A DNA stretch of 64,000 nucleotides from Epinephelus fuscoguttatus (Eukaryota > Chordata > Actinopteri > Perciformes > Serranidae), in contig NC_064769.1 in assembly GCF_011397635.1 (NCBI RefSeq), positions 15,269,207 through 15,333,206 on the forward strand, given 5' to 3'. The position numbers and the translations under genes are program-made. Positions 13,318 to 25,219 of this stretch are shown piece by piece (position 1 is the stretch's first letter; the number at the start of each line of letters is the position of its first letter). The notes beneath the pieces are model-generated. The model was not told the DNA's origin, ran no database searches, and saw only the letters and a list, made by a program, of their open reading frames with translations.

Positions 13318-13765
13318 CTTTATTTCAAGGCTGTTCTCATGCACTGTTCATATGTTTACCTACAAAAAATAATGCATCACAATTTGTATATAATCCCCGT
13401 AATCACAGGCCAGTAATTCATAGATAACCCACGTAATTGGGAAGGCTGCAGTCACAATTAATACAGGACTCAGGCTGGGGTGATTGATGGGTCAAACAAC
13501 ACAGGACTTCACCCAGGAGACCAGTGTTTGTAATCTTGTGAAACCAAGTGAACTTTGAGTTATTATAAGGTATGTCGTCTCTTGTTTCTTTTCCTAGACC
13601 TAACCTACATAACTTTATTTGCCTAAACCCAACCAAAGTAACCTGCCTCCAATTAACCTACATAATTTTATGTAAAGTACGTAACTTTATCTTAAGTATG
13701 TAATATCAACCACAGGGTAACATCAGTCATGGTTATTATACAAGATTGTATGAGGATACATGATG
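13318..13765 (-). mobile_element. Short copy of the minisatellite-bearing element
   Basis: Reverse-strand relative of 5150-6590. Read on the - strand it has GATTGTATGA-like ends, only two or three TTGGGTTTAGG/GTTAGGTCTAGG units, then the shared AGTCCTGTGTTGTTTGACCC line and terminal GTGCATGAGAACAGCC. The small unit count shows that the array at 5.3-6.3 kb is a local expansion. Confidence 0.5.
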
Positions 13766-14912
13766 AATCTCTCCACAATGTCATCTGCCATGTGAAAGTG
13801 ATGCCCTGTAAATTTGGATGAATTCTGATTGGCTGACAGGGTTTCCATTGTTCAGTAAGTCACTCTGTAAGTGCTCCCTGAGATATAACTTGCCAATGTC
13901 TATATACTTGTGGTGTGGACTTCGCCATCCACTTAAGTTAGAACTATTTTTAAGTTAAATGATGTATTTAGAGTTCTTGTCAGAGTTGTCATTCTTGGTG
14001 TGGATGGCCCTTAAGAACTAGAGCAACTACAGGAATAGAGCATTCAATAGAAATATAACACTACTGAGATCCCCCTGTAACAATAAGTAAAGGGAGTAAT
14101 TGTACTGTAAGTGAAAAGTCTGTCCTGCTGTGAGGTATGCAGGTCACTGGAAACCTTTGAACAAGTTATAGTCAGTGTGTCAGCTCAGAGAGAATCCAGA
14201 GTACCACATACCTGCGATAGCATGTTTAATCTAATCTGCTTTAGTCACCCATCGGGACACCAGAGGAGTGGGTTTCCCTTAAAGCTTGTTTTTTTCTGTT
14301 CTTAAGAGGTAAACCTGGTTTCATTTGTTGGACTTTGGTTGGCCTCCTTGTGGCAGTAAATTGCACCACAAACCTCCCACGCAGTCCACAGGAAGATAAG
14401 ACCATATCAGCAGTTGTGGCTGTTCATAATTTCATGTTGTCACAACAGTAAAAGAGACACACAGTTACACCGCACTGACAGCGTAAGAAGTAAAAAATAC
14501 TATTTTAGGAATGGGTAGGAAAATGTAACAGTAGACAATTAGGTAGACAAACTTGTTTCCTCAAAATAGAGGAAAGGACAATGAGTCTTTATCAGATAGC
14601 AGGTCGGCGATGAGTCATGTGTGGGTGAAAGTAGGCCAGTCTGAGAATGAGAGACACAGGTATTCATGTGTGGGATGTAACCATGGAGTTCCACCACAGA
14701 CCACGACCTCACCCTTGAATTTGTACGTCACAGAACATGTATGGATACCTGTGCGTATGATCATTCACATACAGTGTGGAGTTCTGAGAGTTGGCACACC
14801 TGGAAGACTGGATCGATACAATAGCAGAAATAAGATATCCATAGAAGATAAGCAGATGTTGTTATACAAGTTAGTCCAGGAGACATTTGTTTACCAATGG
14901 TCTGCTGGTACC

Positions 14913-15317
14913 TAGTCTCGCTCATCAGACCTTTCTCAAGAAAAAAAAGGTCTGGCTGGGCCAACTATCACTTTGAGATTGGAGAAAAAAACGCCCCGGC
15001 TGCTTGTACTTCTTTCAACCGATCACAATCGTTCTGGGCGTTGCAACAGCAACGGTGCGCTTGCAAAAATATTGCCGGGGGGGAAACAGGTTTTGGTGTA
15101 ATATGCCCACAAAAATATCGCCTAGAGGAGGCGAACCATGGCAGAAAAATGGCTACATCTCCGCAAGATCAAACACTGCAAAAGTTAGTAAAGGACGTGT
15201 TGAAAACGGTTGAAAACTGCTACACAACCGGAGGTGGTAGGGCGGGACTTCAGCGGGTGGCTCGTTCCGCCCAATGAGAGGCTGATCTCTGCAGCGAACT
15301 TCCGCCCGCTCAGACTA
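14913..15317. mobile_element. 405-bp non-autonomous DNA transposon with 9-bp target duplication
   Basis: Flanked by perfect direct repeats GCTGGTACC at 14904-14912 and 15318-15326. Termini TAGTCTCGCTC and, inverted, TAGTCTGAGCG form short imperfect inverted repeats. The interior is GC-rich and has no transposase. A diverged relative appears at 20881-21787 (shared CCAATCACA, CAGCAA and GGTTTTGGTG lines). A 9-bp duplication would suit a Mutator-like or similar element; the class is inferred only. Confidence 0.7.
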
Positions 15318-15940
15318 GCTGGTACCTAAAGTACAGACACAACTTTACTATCATAGCTCTTTTCAATGGCAGTGGTGAAATGATGTAATGACATTGTTTT
15401 GACGGCCATTAGTTTGAAAAATGTCCCATTGGAACGAAAGCCCATGTCTGCAACAGTGCAAATGCCCCATGCTCCGAGGTCCTGTTTCTCCAAAAATACA
15501 CACTCCTTGCAGTTAGTTTCAGGTTCCCAGTGGCCTTTGAGCCACCAAGCCCGGGTGTTTTTACCAACCGTTTGTGGTGTTGCCCAGCAGATTATGAGTG
15601 GGTGTTTTTAACTGACCATAACCAAGTGATTTTTTTTTTGCCTAAACCTTACTGCGCCTTTACCACAGTGTTGTTGACAAATGTATCCGCGGTTTACAGA
15701 AATATACAGTATACATTTTTTCTGGCGATTGGGTTGTCCAACTTCAGGGAGTGTTTCTGTGATAACGAGCTCTCGAAGAAATGGGCTTTCAGTCCAATGG
15801 GATTTTTTTTTTTGGACTAATAGGGCTTTAGAATTTAGGGCTGTCAGAGCAATTGGCAGTTCCTGCTGAAACTAGCTACCAAACTGTGCATTTTATTTTA
15901 ATGTTGGCAAAGAATCTCAGTCATCCAGGTCATGGTAATC

Positions 15941-16066
15941 TTAAGTGCTATATCATGGGCAACTGGACTTGCTTGATTTCGGAGAACTGAAGAAGCCTCT
16001 TGGATGAGAGGTGAAACATCTTCAAGAAACTCAAGCAAGTCCAGCTGCCTACGATACAGCACTTGA
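15941..16066. repeat. Hairpin-forming inverted repeat
   Basis: Arms 15941-15976 and 16031-16066 are inverted copies matching at 31 of 36 positions; all five differences are transitions. The loop of 54 bases holds a smaller hairpin (CCTCTTGGATGAGAGG). The arm words CTGGACTTGCTTGA and GAAACATCTTCAAGAAACTC are familiar from dispersed fish repeats. Likely a fragment of a mobile element. Confidence 0.65.
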
Positions 16067-16923
16067 CATTTTATTTTTATTTGAAAAATTTTAAAGTTAC
16101 AGTCAGAAATGTGTAAGGTGAGCTGACTTGAAGCTGAGGCTAACTCACTGTGTATCTGGTGGCTTTACTGTATAGGTTTCACCACTTTGGCAGACATGGG
16201 GATGACTACATATTTTTTATATCCTTTAAAAACAGTTTTTATTGAATTGAACTGATCTGTATCTCTGTCTTTAATTAGAAAACAGAAAACTTGCCTTTTT
16301 CAGTGGTATAACGAGTCACAAAGTAAGGCGTAAATGACAAAAAAAACTTTAGACTTTAGCAATAACCGAAGAGATAAAACCTGAAGAAATGGCTTTATAG
16401 TTTGATTACAGACATACATGTGTGTGTTTGTGTGTCCACTCACATGTTTACTAGAGGAATTTGGGGCATTTTTCAAACAAGCAAAGAACCAGCAAGTAAC
16501 ATTTTTGGAAACGTATAAATATATTTTACATCTTAATACCTACAGCTGCTGAGCTGAGAGTGCCATGACTGTGTGTTACATAATTTAGGGTTTGTTTTGC
16601 TGCTATGACGCAACTTTAAATATGGCCCCACAAACCCAGGAGGTTAGTTTATAGACATGTAATTTACTTTTATAAGCCCAGCTTTAGTAGTTGGGAGTCA
16701 AAGATGAAGCAGGAAAAATAACTCTGCCAGTGTTTGCATGGCCGACATGAGCAATGCTTCGCTGCAGAATGATAAAATATTATATGAGAAAATATGAATA
16801 GAGCTCTTCAGTATGTTCCTTTCTGTAGTTTAAAACTGTTTATGAATTTATTCTCGAGATGAGATGTAAAGTGTTGGCTAACACGGAAACTGATTCGTTC
16901 TGGTAAACATGCAGATTTACTGA

Positions 16924-17300
16924 TACAGTGCAGTTCGTAAGTGTTTGGATAGTGATATGACTTTCATTGTTTTGGCTCTACTCCAGCATTTTGGATATGA
17001 AGGGAATAAAAGACTGTGAGGTTAAGGTGCAGAATTTCAGTGTTGAGGGTGTTCATTGGTGAACTTTGTAGGAATATTTTTACACACCCATTTGGGGGGA
17101 TTGTATTTTAAAGAAGGCGACAGTTTCAACACTGTTTATCTGATGTGGATTTTATCTTCCTTAAATTGACACTGAAACTCAAAACTTTAACTTCATTGTG
17201 ATATATTCAGTTTGAATTCAGTGAGTCAGAATAAAACTGTCAACCTAACTGAACACTTACTAGAGATTTTGAACTGACACAAAAGGGAACGCCTGATAGT
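16924..17300 (+). mobile_element. Degraded Tc1-like element end
   Basis: Starts TA-CAGTGCAGTTCGTAAGTG and continues TTTGGATAGTGATATGAC, resembling Tc1/mariner-type fish termini next to a TA site. No matching inverted end or transposase is found nearby, so it is a truncated remnant. The right limit is approximate. Confidence 0.4.
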
Positions 17301-17667
17301 GTTGTAGAATGCTTATGAGTAATAACAACCTCAGTTAGCTCCTGCTTCTGATTGGTTAATATTTAAAACAACAACCTAATTTTTGTGAAACTATAGAACA
17401 TGCAGAGCACACAAGTCTTGAATGTGAATGTTCCATGTGTTTTGTGACAATGTTTTATTTTTGTATTTTTGAAGAAGACAGTTTTTCATAAATGATTCAA
17501 ATGAAGAACATTGGCTATGGAGTTGAAGCATATGTCAAATATATGATTAGATTCTACAGTGAGCATTTTCAAGACGGAGACGGTGTCACAGTAACTAACA
17601 CTGTTAGCAAATTACCATGATCGTGTTTCAAAAGTTTGATTGGAAAACAAGTATCTATGATACTGAA

Positions 17668-18503
17668 AGGAAAAAGTTTGACATTTTGGGGAATACCCTT
17701 ATTCACTTTCCTGCCAAGCATTAGATAAAAGGAATGACACCACTTTGATAGCTCTATGCTAATGCTGGCTAACTTAGCTTGGCACAAAGACTGGAAACTG
17801 AAGGAAACAGTTAGCCTGACCATGTTCCTAAAGGCAACAAAATCTGTGGAATCCATACAGATACCAAAAACAGAGCCAGGGTAGCTGTGCCCACCTGTTT
17901 CCTGTTTCTATGCAAAGCTTAGCTGGCAGTCTCTTGGCTTTTGATAGCTTACATATTTAATGGGAAGAGACCAGAGTGTTCCAACCCTCACCTATGGTCA
18001 CGAGTTCTGGGTAGTGACCAAAAGAACGAGATCGCGGCCGAAATGAGTTTCCTTCGCAGGGTGGCTGGGCTCAGCCTTAGAGATAGGGTGAGGAGCTCAG
18101 ACATCCGGGAGGGACTCGGAGTAGAGCTGCTGCTCCTCCACATCGAGAGGAGCCAGTTGAGGTGGTTCGGGCATCTGGTAAGGATGCCTCCTGGACGCCT
18201 CCCTTGGGAGGTGTTTCGGGCATGTCCAACTGGGAGTAGACCTCGGGGCCGCCCCAGGACACGCTGGAGGGATTACATCACCCGGCTGGCCTGGGAACGC
18301 CTGGGGGTTCCCTCGGAAGAGCTGACAAAAGTGGCTGGGGAGAGGACTGTCTGGGCTTCTTTGCTGAGGCTGCTGCCCCCGCGACCCAGACCCGGATAGG
18401 AGGAGGAGGAGGACGACGACGACGACACCAGAGTGGATTCAATCATCACAACTCGTAGTGAGAGAGCAAATTAGTGTATTCCCTAAACTGTTGAACTTTT
18501 CCT
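17668..18503. mobile_element. TTAA-type non-autonomous element, split by a LINE
   Basis: Left end AGGAAAAAGTTTGACATTTT and inverted right end AGGAAAAGTTCAACAGTTTA form an inverted repeat extending about 45 bp through GGGAATAC. Flanks are TGAA (17664-17667) and TCAA (18504-18507), plausibly decayed TTAA duplications as in piggyBac or Kolobok elements. It is non-coding. The interior includes GCTTGGCACAAAGACTGGAA-type words shared with the element at 32576-34622. A LINE copy occupies 17979-18426. Confidence 0.6.
17979..18426 (+). pseudogene. 5'-truncated RTE-like LINE, 3' end of ORF2
   Basis: Flanked by perfect 9-bp direct repeats ACCAGAGTG (17970-17978 and 18427-18435). One frame reads through LRRVAGLSLRDRVRSSDIRE, QLRWFGHLVRMPPGRLPWEV and RPRGRPRTRWRDYITRLAWE to a stop near 18399. 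This is the C-terminal tail found after the reverse transcriptase of abundant fish RTE/Rex3-like LINEs. The end is a short GAG/GAC triplet tail rather than poly(A). The reverse transcriptase domain itself is absent, so the copy was dead on arrival. The RTE assignment rests on memory of the family. Confidence 0.8.
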
Positions 18504-18507
18504 TCAA

Positions 18508-18897
18508 AGGTATACTACAGAGGATTTGGTTGCTGTTCATAAACATGTTTGCCTGCGGAAGTAAAAGTAAAAGCTAACCCCAGATTCACTCTGATTTGGC
18601 ATTTTGCCTCGCTATACTTGTGTTTTATCAGTGCTGTGCCTCTTGGATGCCTGTTTCTTACAGCATGGCGCCTGGTTGCTACCTTTTTATAAAGCCACAA
18701 CTTCACCTGAGTGCTGTGGGGGTACACGCCCATAAACATCACAACACAGAAAGCAAGAAAATACAGGCAGAGAGCAGAGTCTCTGTAGGAAAACACACCA
18801 TTACACACCTCTAGTGGGTTGTAAGTAATGATTGAGAGGGAATACTTATGTATGAGTCTATACATTATTTTTTCGGAAAATCCTTCGTAATATAACT
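18508..18897. mobile_element. TTAA-type non-autonomous element abutting the previous one
   Basis: Left end AGGTATACTACAGAGGATTT, inverted right end AGTTATATTACGAAGGATTT; the right flank is TTAA (18898-18901) and the left flank is TCAA (18504-18507), shared with the element ending at 18503. It is non-coding, 390 bp. A relative in the opposite orientation begins at 37201 and is cut by a Tc1 element. Confidence 0.55.
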
Positions 18898-18901
18898 TTA
18901 A

Positions 18902-20539
18902 ATAGATTTTAATATACTACCCACACACATGGCTGGGAGATGACTGTCTGACTGTTACGCTGACAGACGAGGCCGACAGGTAGTGAGGTCTGCAGCGGTT
19001 GTTCCCCAGCCGGCAGGGTGTGGATTCACTTCCTCTGCCAGCACTGTGTCAGATCTCTGGCATGGGCCTCCACATCCTCTGGTGGGTGGAGAGATTCTGT
19101 GTTGTCTGGTGATGAAGTGCCCTGTCATTGCAGATGAATGAATGAAGGCATAGGAGACTTGGTGTGGGAATGGATGTTGTGTGAGGTGTGTTTGTAAGCA
19201 TCAATGGGAATACACAGATAGAAGATATCCAGCATGTATGAGGGTCCTTGTATACATGGGTGTGTGTGCATTCCTTGATCACAGCCTTCTTTTGTGTCTC
19301 CCTCCAGCTGACAGGAGCTTCCTGTTGTAGTAATTGTCTTTCTATATCCAGACTGAGGCGCCCTTTGGCCCAGGGCAGACACACAGACAGCACTTCAAAT
19401 TCACCTGCTAGTCAGTGAAGAAGAGGCTCTCTAAATGACAGCAAAGGAGAGTGAAAGTGAACGGGACTAAGTGTTTTAAGGAGAATTTAGGAATGTTAAA
19501 ACGTCATAGGGCCCTGAGGCCAATCAGTAAAAAAATCAGCCTGAAGTGGCAGCAGCCGCTCAAGACGTTACATAACTTTCGCCTCATTTTGTTTCTCTTG
19601 AACCACACTTATCAGAAGCGAGGCCCCTGTAGAAGGAGCCCTGTATTGTTACCGAACAGAATAGTAACAAGATTAGACCTGGCTCGGCTTTGTGTGTGTA
19701 ATAACTCCACCTCTGTGGCATTCATAGCACAGGCCCGGGTCACAGTTAAGAGGGAGAAAGGATAAAATAAAGCAACGGCAGCGCTCTTATCCGACGCTCC
19801 CCTCCCTTCTCCTTTCCTTCCTGCGAAATCAGATCTGAGCCCTGGCCTGTCTCTCCACCCGCCCCCCCGAGAGGGAGGCTGTCTGTCCTCAGCGCTTCCT
19901 CTCCGGCCTCTCCAACACGGGTGGCGCTGGGGCTGTTGTGTAACTACAGGTTGAAGGCACGATGTTATGAGGTCATCGCCCTGTGACCGACATTATGCCT
20001 GCATACTCCTCTCCAGCCGGGCTCAAGCTCCAGCCTGTTCCTCCCTTCCTGAGTGCATCCTGTGATGTAGTGAAAGTAGGTCTGAGTCTGGAGTTAAGTC
20101 ACTGCTACAGTGGGCGCACATTCAGGGGATGGAAACAGTTACATTGATGCTATTATGTCATAATTCAACACAACAAATACATCATAAAGTTGACCTTGTC
20201 TCAGCAAAGATTAAAAAAGGATTAGTTTTTTAAAGCTAACATTTATTGCAGAGCTATCACATTGGGTTGCATTTGATTCATGACATGTAAATATACTTTT
20301 AGCTGGGCACTTGTGGGGTTACAAATATGTCAACTTTCCATTTAGTCACTTTGTTTTTAACCTCAAGTGTCAGTGTGCTGGGATTGATCATCAAACAGCG
20401 TCTGAAACCCTTCCTGCCATGCTTTTGAGGCCTCCTCAGATTTTTGTGTCTTTCTGAAACCAACAATCCAACCAGCAGTCAGCCCCTCCACCACTTTGGG
20501 TCAGACTGACTCTTCCTCGAGTGCCACAATCAGTTTTTG
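18902..20539. other. Intergenic sequence with GC-rich unique block
   Basis: No gene recognised. About 19440-20080 is GC-rich and free of obvious repeats, and includes a CCCGCCCCCCCGAGAGGGAG line and dense CpG. It is a candidate regulatory block; conservation cannot be judged here. Confidence 0.35.
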
Positions 20540-20880
20540 GTTTTTAGTGAATATCCCCACAATTATTTGATGGATTGTGATTAAATCTGGTTTGGATATC
20601 TACATTGCCGAGAAGATGAATCCTCATTACTTTGATGAGCTCCTGACTTTTCCTTTACCACTAGAAATTTGGATATCCATTAAACCATAATAGGGTACCC
20701 TAATAAATTTGGTGATTCCCTTGACTTTTTTGACATCTATTGCATTGACTGCATTGAATTTGGTACAGACATTTGTGTCCCTCAGTCAGGAATTGTAATC
20801 ACTTTGTGATTCCTGAACTTTTCATCTAGTGTAATTGGGTCAACATTTCAATTTATCCCATACTTTGGTTTATCATTAGG
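20540..20880 (-). repeat. Dispersed teleost repeat, first piece, split
   Basis: Reverse-strand copy of the 12578-13075 family (GATGAATCCTCATTACTTTG, CATACTTTGGTTTATCAT). It breaks at about 20880 and resumes at about 21788 with ACCTGCAGAGCTAATGACAT, continuing to about 21990. Confidence 0.5.
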
Positions 20881-21787
20881 CTTGCAGAGCCAGATCTATC
20901 TCCACAGCACTAAAGAGAGGTCTAGAATCATCGATAATGTTTCTGCTATAGGGAAAAAAGTGCTCTGGCTTGTTTGTGTTTCTTTAAACCAATCACAGTC
21001 ATAGGGAGCACAAAGCCCAGGATGCAGCAATTGTGCTTATTTGTAAAATAGTGACTGGGGTGGACTTGTTTTGGCGAAACATTTGCACTTGGGGAGGCAC
21101 CGAGCACTGTCATTAAAATGGCTCCGCAAAAGAAAACTTCACAAAAAACATTAGAGTCATATGTCACTGTGTGATTTGGCTTTTATTGATAAAAAAGACA
21201 AGCATAATTTGTTGGTAATAACTGGTGCCCTGGAGGTGAAACCTAACTATACTTTAGCTGTGGAGGAACTCACTAAAGCCATTAAAACCCCAGATGATTG
21301 GCTAGCTGTATGTGGCTTTAGCAGAACATTATTACGATGATTTCACAGAAGCTTGTGTGAAGTGGAACGGATTGAGATATTTGTGATGTCAGTTTCACTG
21401 CAGCATGCGGCTGCCAGAGTTAAAAGATGTGGCAAATCAGCTCCGGCTGGCCTTGTCAAAAAGTGGATCAACATTGGACATAAAATTCCTGCAAGATGGA
21501 GTCTGGGCTTTTCATAGGTGTGTTCACAAGTTGTTTTATTCACTGTAGATCTTAACAGAAATTCACTGCTCAAAGCAGGCATACCTTATTGCACAATCCA
21601 AGTCTTCGTCAAAGCTTGCCATTGTCAATGTTGTTAGCTTTAAGGTTGTTGTTGTTTCCCATAGTGAAGGGGATTCGGAAGTGATAACACACAGATAGCA
21701 GAAGGAGGGGAGAATGCCTGCTAAATCAGCCGACCAATGGTTGGCTTATAGCCTCAGTCTACATCTGGTGAGTCAGCCTAGTTTATT
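20881..21787. mobile_element. Insertion in dispersed repeat, related to the 14913 element
   Basis: About 0.9 kb with CAGAGCCAGATCTATCTCC near the left end and a partly matching inverted ACCAGATGTAGACTGAGG at the right. The interior shares AAACCAATCACA, CAGCAATTGTGC and CTTGTTTTGGCG lines with 14913-15317. It is non-coding, and the boundaries are approximate. Confidence 0.4.
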
Positions 21788-21990
21788 ACAAATACCTGCA
21801 GAGCTAATGACATTCCCATCATCGTCAGCTGCACTCTTCTTAGCAAAGGTTAGCATGGTAACACACTAAATAGAAGTGGTAAACATGGTTAACACTGTAC
21901 CTGCTACATACTGGTGCATTAACATTGCTATTAAGCATGTTAGCATGCTGACAGTCGCATTTATCCCAAAGCCAGCTCTGCCTAAATAAA
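21788..21990 (-). repeat. Dispersed teleost repeat, second piece
   Basis: Continuation of 20540-20880 after the insertion, with GTTAGCATGCTGACAG and AAAGCCTCACAAAGCAG lines as in the related piece at 28605-28750. Confidence 0.5.
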
Positions 21991-24603
21991 GCCTCACAAA
22001 GCAGACTTTTGGTTTTGTTTCATGATTATCACTGCGGCGGTGTTTGGCAGCCAGTAAGAGGCTATGACGTTAGGCTTTCCGCACCGCCTTCAGATGGAAC
22101 ACTTTTGCAATGAGATGGTTGGACGGCACATTGCACAAACTAGCTCAATTCAAGCACTCAACCCAACAGTCTGCTACACAAAGCATAATACTTCCTCCTA
22201 CTATTTTGAACTGGACTTAGGTCTGACTTCAGCAGTCCTAGATGAGCAAATATTACATTGTGACACCTTCCCACAACTCACCCTTTATCACAGAACTTTT
22301 CAGCTGTTGGATTGGTGCCTGCATCTCTGACGATATAATACTTTTTTTTTTGTGCTTATCAATCAAAGCATCAGAGAACTAAAACAGGAAATGTCTTTTA
22401 AATGACCACGCTGCCCTTGTACCGTAACGCTGTGATAGCCAATTAGCTGCCAATTATTACGCTCTTAAGTGTGTATTTTAGAAATGGAGCCTGGCTCTGA
22501 GCACAGTCACTAGTTTTGTTTAGACAGTGAGGGGGGACAGAGTCACAAAGAGCCTCTTTGAGAAGCTCCTCAGGTGCGTTTTGTCACCGCGGTCTGCGGC
22601 CTTATCTGATGAACTATGAGATGAAACCAGCTTTCTGTGGTCCACTTTAACATTTCCTATCGCAGAAACGACAACATTTTGTGCTGTAGATGGCCATGAC
22701 GTGGTGCAGAGACCAAGTGGCGCACAGAAGTTGTGATAAGTATCAAATTGCTCCCATCACAAAAACTGTCTCTGTTTCTCACATTTTGTGGCTCCGGCCT
22801 TGGTCCTCAGGAAAAAGAGTGCCTTTTGAAATGGAGCTGAATAAGACACATTATGGCAGCGCAGAGAAAAAGCTATCACAGCATTTAGGTAAGGAATGAC
22901 AAGCGGTCAGACCACTTAACATCTATCTTAATATACAAGTTTAATGTGTGAGGGTGGAGTTTTAATAACTTTCGCTTGGCTCCTTTCCTTTGCCATATTT
23001 CATACACAATAATGAAAGTTTTTATAGGGATCCTTAAAATGAAGTACCACTGAAAAAGAATCTAGTAATGTGCGAGCAAATCACTTTAATGCCTAAACAG
23101 GAATGAGAGAGGCCTCACAGACTCTCCAGTATGGCTGGATAACGTTGGCACATGCAGTATGAGTCTGAGCTTGAATCTATGCAATGACTCAAGCAGCATA
23201 AGACAGATATTGCATCTTTACCATGTCATCGATAGTTTCCATACTAACTGAAGATGCTCCATCAGCATTCTCACACTGCTCACTGCTGCTATTTTTCTGT
23301 CCTGTCACTGTTACTGAGCCAGTGTGTGTACAGTTTAAGATAAAAGGCTGCTCCTATCTGTGGGCAGAGGGTGTGTGCACCAGATCAGCACGCACATTAT
23401 CGTCAAGTGAATATTTACTCTCTGGCCCCATGCCATGGCTTCTCTCTCACGATGGCATCTGACGTGGTTACTGTGCCTCTGTGCTCACTGATTATGCCCC
23501 AACACTTTGATCTGTCGAACGTTGAGTTTTTCCTCAATGTTTAGAACAAAAGTGGAGCTAGGTTGTATATTGTCATATGGACAAGCTGATACAGTGACAG
23601 CATTGATAGTTTGTGGAGCCAAGTGTAATAGTATTGCTGGCAGTGTCCACTGTGACATTATAATTTAGGTAACACCCTCATTATGGCTTAATGGGGCTGT
23701 AAGAGTGACATAATACTACAGAGACCCTCAGCTCAATGGAAAACCCCCTCGACAATGATCCGTCTTTGACCCAGAGTTGTGTTACTATGTCCCCAACACC
23801 TGCTGCTTGCCATTCTGCTGCTTTTTTCAAACTCTTTTCCCCCACTTCCAGCGCCCCCCCCCCTTTTTCCTCCTTCCATATCCCCCTTTTCTCTTCATGC
23901 TTTCCCTGCTGCCTCTCTATTCTTTCAATCTTACATCTGCCTGTGTTTTCCCCCTTTTCTATTTGTTTTCTTGTTCTGTACAATTTCAGTCCCTGGCTCC
24001 TTCCTCATTTCTTAAAAATGCACTCTGAGAAAGAAAGAAACTAAACAGCTGAACATTTCCATGGAGATGCATTATCTACATTCAGATCTGAGCCTGGCTG
24101 CCACATTGAGTTGCTCTCTGTTTTTCAGCATTCATTTACACACAGCCTGGCATAGCCAGCTAACAGTACAGCGACAGCGATGATGAGGATGATGAAGACA
24201 ATAATAATGGTAAGAGTAATGGAATACTACTCTCAGGTCTGTAGCGGCTGCTTACGCACGCATCAGAATGAGTCACAGGGAGGGGAGGGTCCTCCCTCCC
24301 TCTGCAACTCTGTGGTGAGGTATTAAAATAGTGAGGAGAGAAAAAAAACTGGTTTGACAGACAGTTACACAATCTGGATTCTTTGTTATGGAACGCAGGC
24401 TTAGTCGTGGTGGATGTGTTGATGATGGGTATGCGTGCACATTAATGTACTGTATATATGAAGAACAATTAAAGAGGCCAGAGATGAAGAGAGAGGAGAA
24501 AGAGGGGAAAGGAAAAACAATATGGTATATGAAAGAGAAGATACTGTAAGCTAATCCACCCTCCATAAGAAACGGTTAGACCACAAGACAAGCCAACACT
24601 TGA
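21991..24603. other. Intergenic sequence, no gene
   Basis: Mostly unique sequence. It has a pyrimidine-rich tract at about 23840-23960 that opens several overlapping frames without protein character. The stretches 22400-22680 and 24050-24200 are repeat-free and could be regulatory. Nothing firmer is visible. Confidence 0.4.
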
Positions 24604-25035
24604 AGGGACAGTTCGCAAAACCAAAAATACATATTTTTCCTCTTACCTGCAGTGCTGTTGACTTAATAATGTAAATCATTTTGATGTGAGTTGCAGAGTG
24701 TTGGAGATATCAGCCGTAGAGATGTCTGCCTTCTCTCAGATTTAATGCAACTAGATGGCACTCGGCTTGTCAAAGTGCCAAAAATGTATTTGAAAAAATT
24801 GAGAGCAATCCACAGACCTTGTTGTGAGCAGTTTCATGTGGGAACTATTTTCTGTCTACTTAACTACACCCGCCAACCATATCACCATGCAGAAGGAAGC
24901 ATGCATCTACTCATAGATTGGAGGCTATTTCTCGTGACAGCATGAGATGTAAAGATTAATGGCGTCATCCCCAGCTGAGCCCTAATGTTAGCTAGCTCAG
25001 GTGAGTGTTTTAGATTTTGTGTTGAACTGCTCCCT
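24604..25035. mobile_element. TTAA-type non-autonomous element
   Basis: Left end AGGGACAGTTCGCAAAACCA and inverted right end AGGGAGCAGTTCAACACAAA; flanks TTGA (24600-24603) and TTAG (25036-25039) look like decayed TTAA. Internal lines such as GTTGGAGATATCAGCCGTAG, AACTAGATGGCACTCGGCTT and CTTGTTGTGAGCAGTTTCAT are familiar from a common fish repeat family. It is non-coding, although an open frame spans part of it. Confidence 0.55.
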
Positions 25036-25219
25036 TTAGCCAGATTATCTAAGCCACTTAGATGTAAGAAGGTACAAGGCTGAAGCAGGAAGTATGCCTG
25101 TGAACTGTATTGGATATTTTGGTTCTAATTTTTTAATTTAATTATCTTTTTTTTGTCAACCCAAGGGTTTGTTTAAAACCATAATGGAAACCTAGCTACA
25201 TAGCTGGGGGCAGTCTGTC

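Noticed and set aside
17941..18399. Host protein-coding gene of 152 residues
   Set aside because: The protein is the C-terminal tail of a LINE, and exact target duplications flank the insert.
22064..22330. 88-codon frame
   Set aside because: No start context, splice structure or recognisable domain; length is within chance for the region.
23681..24044. Frames on both strands around a C/T-rich tract
   Set aside because: Compositional artefacts: they overlap each other in several frames and lack any known motif.
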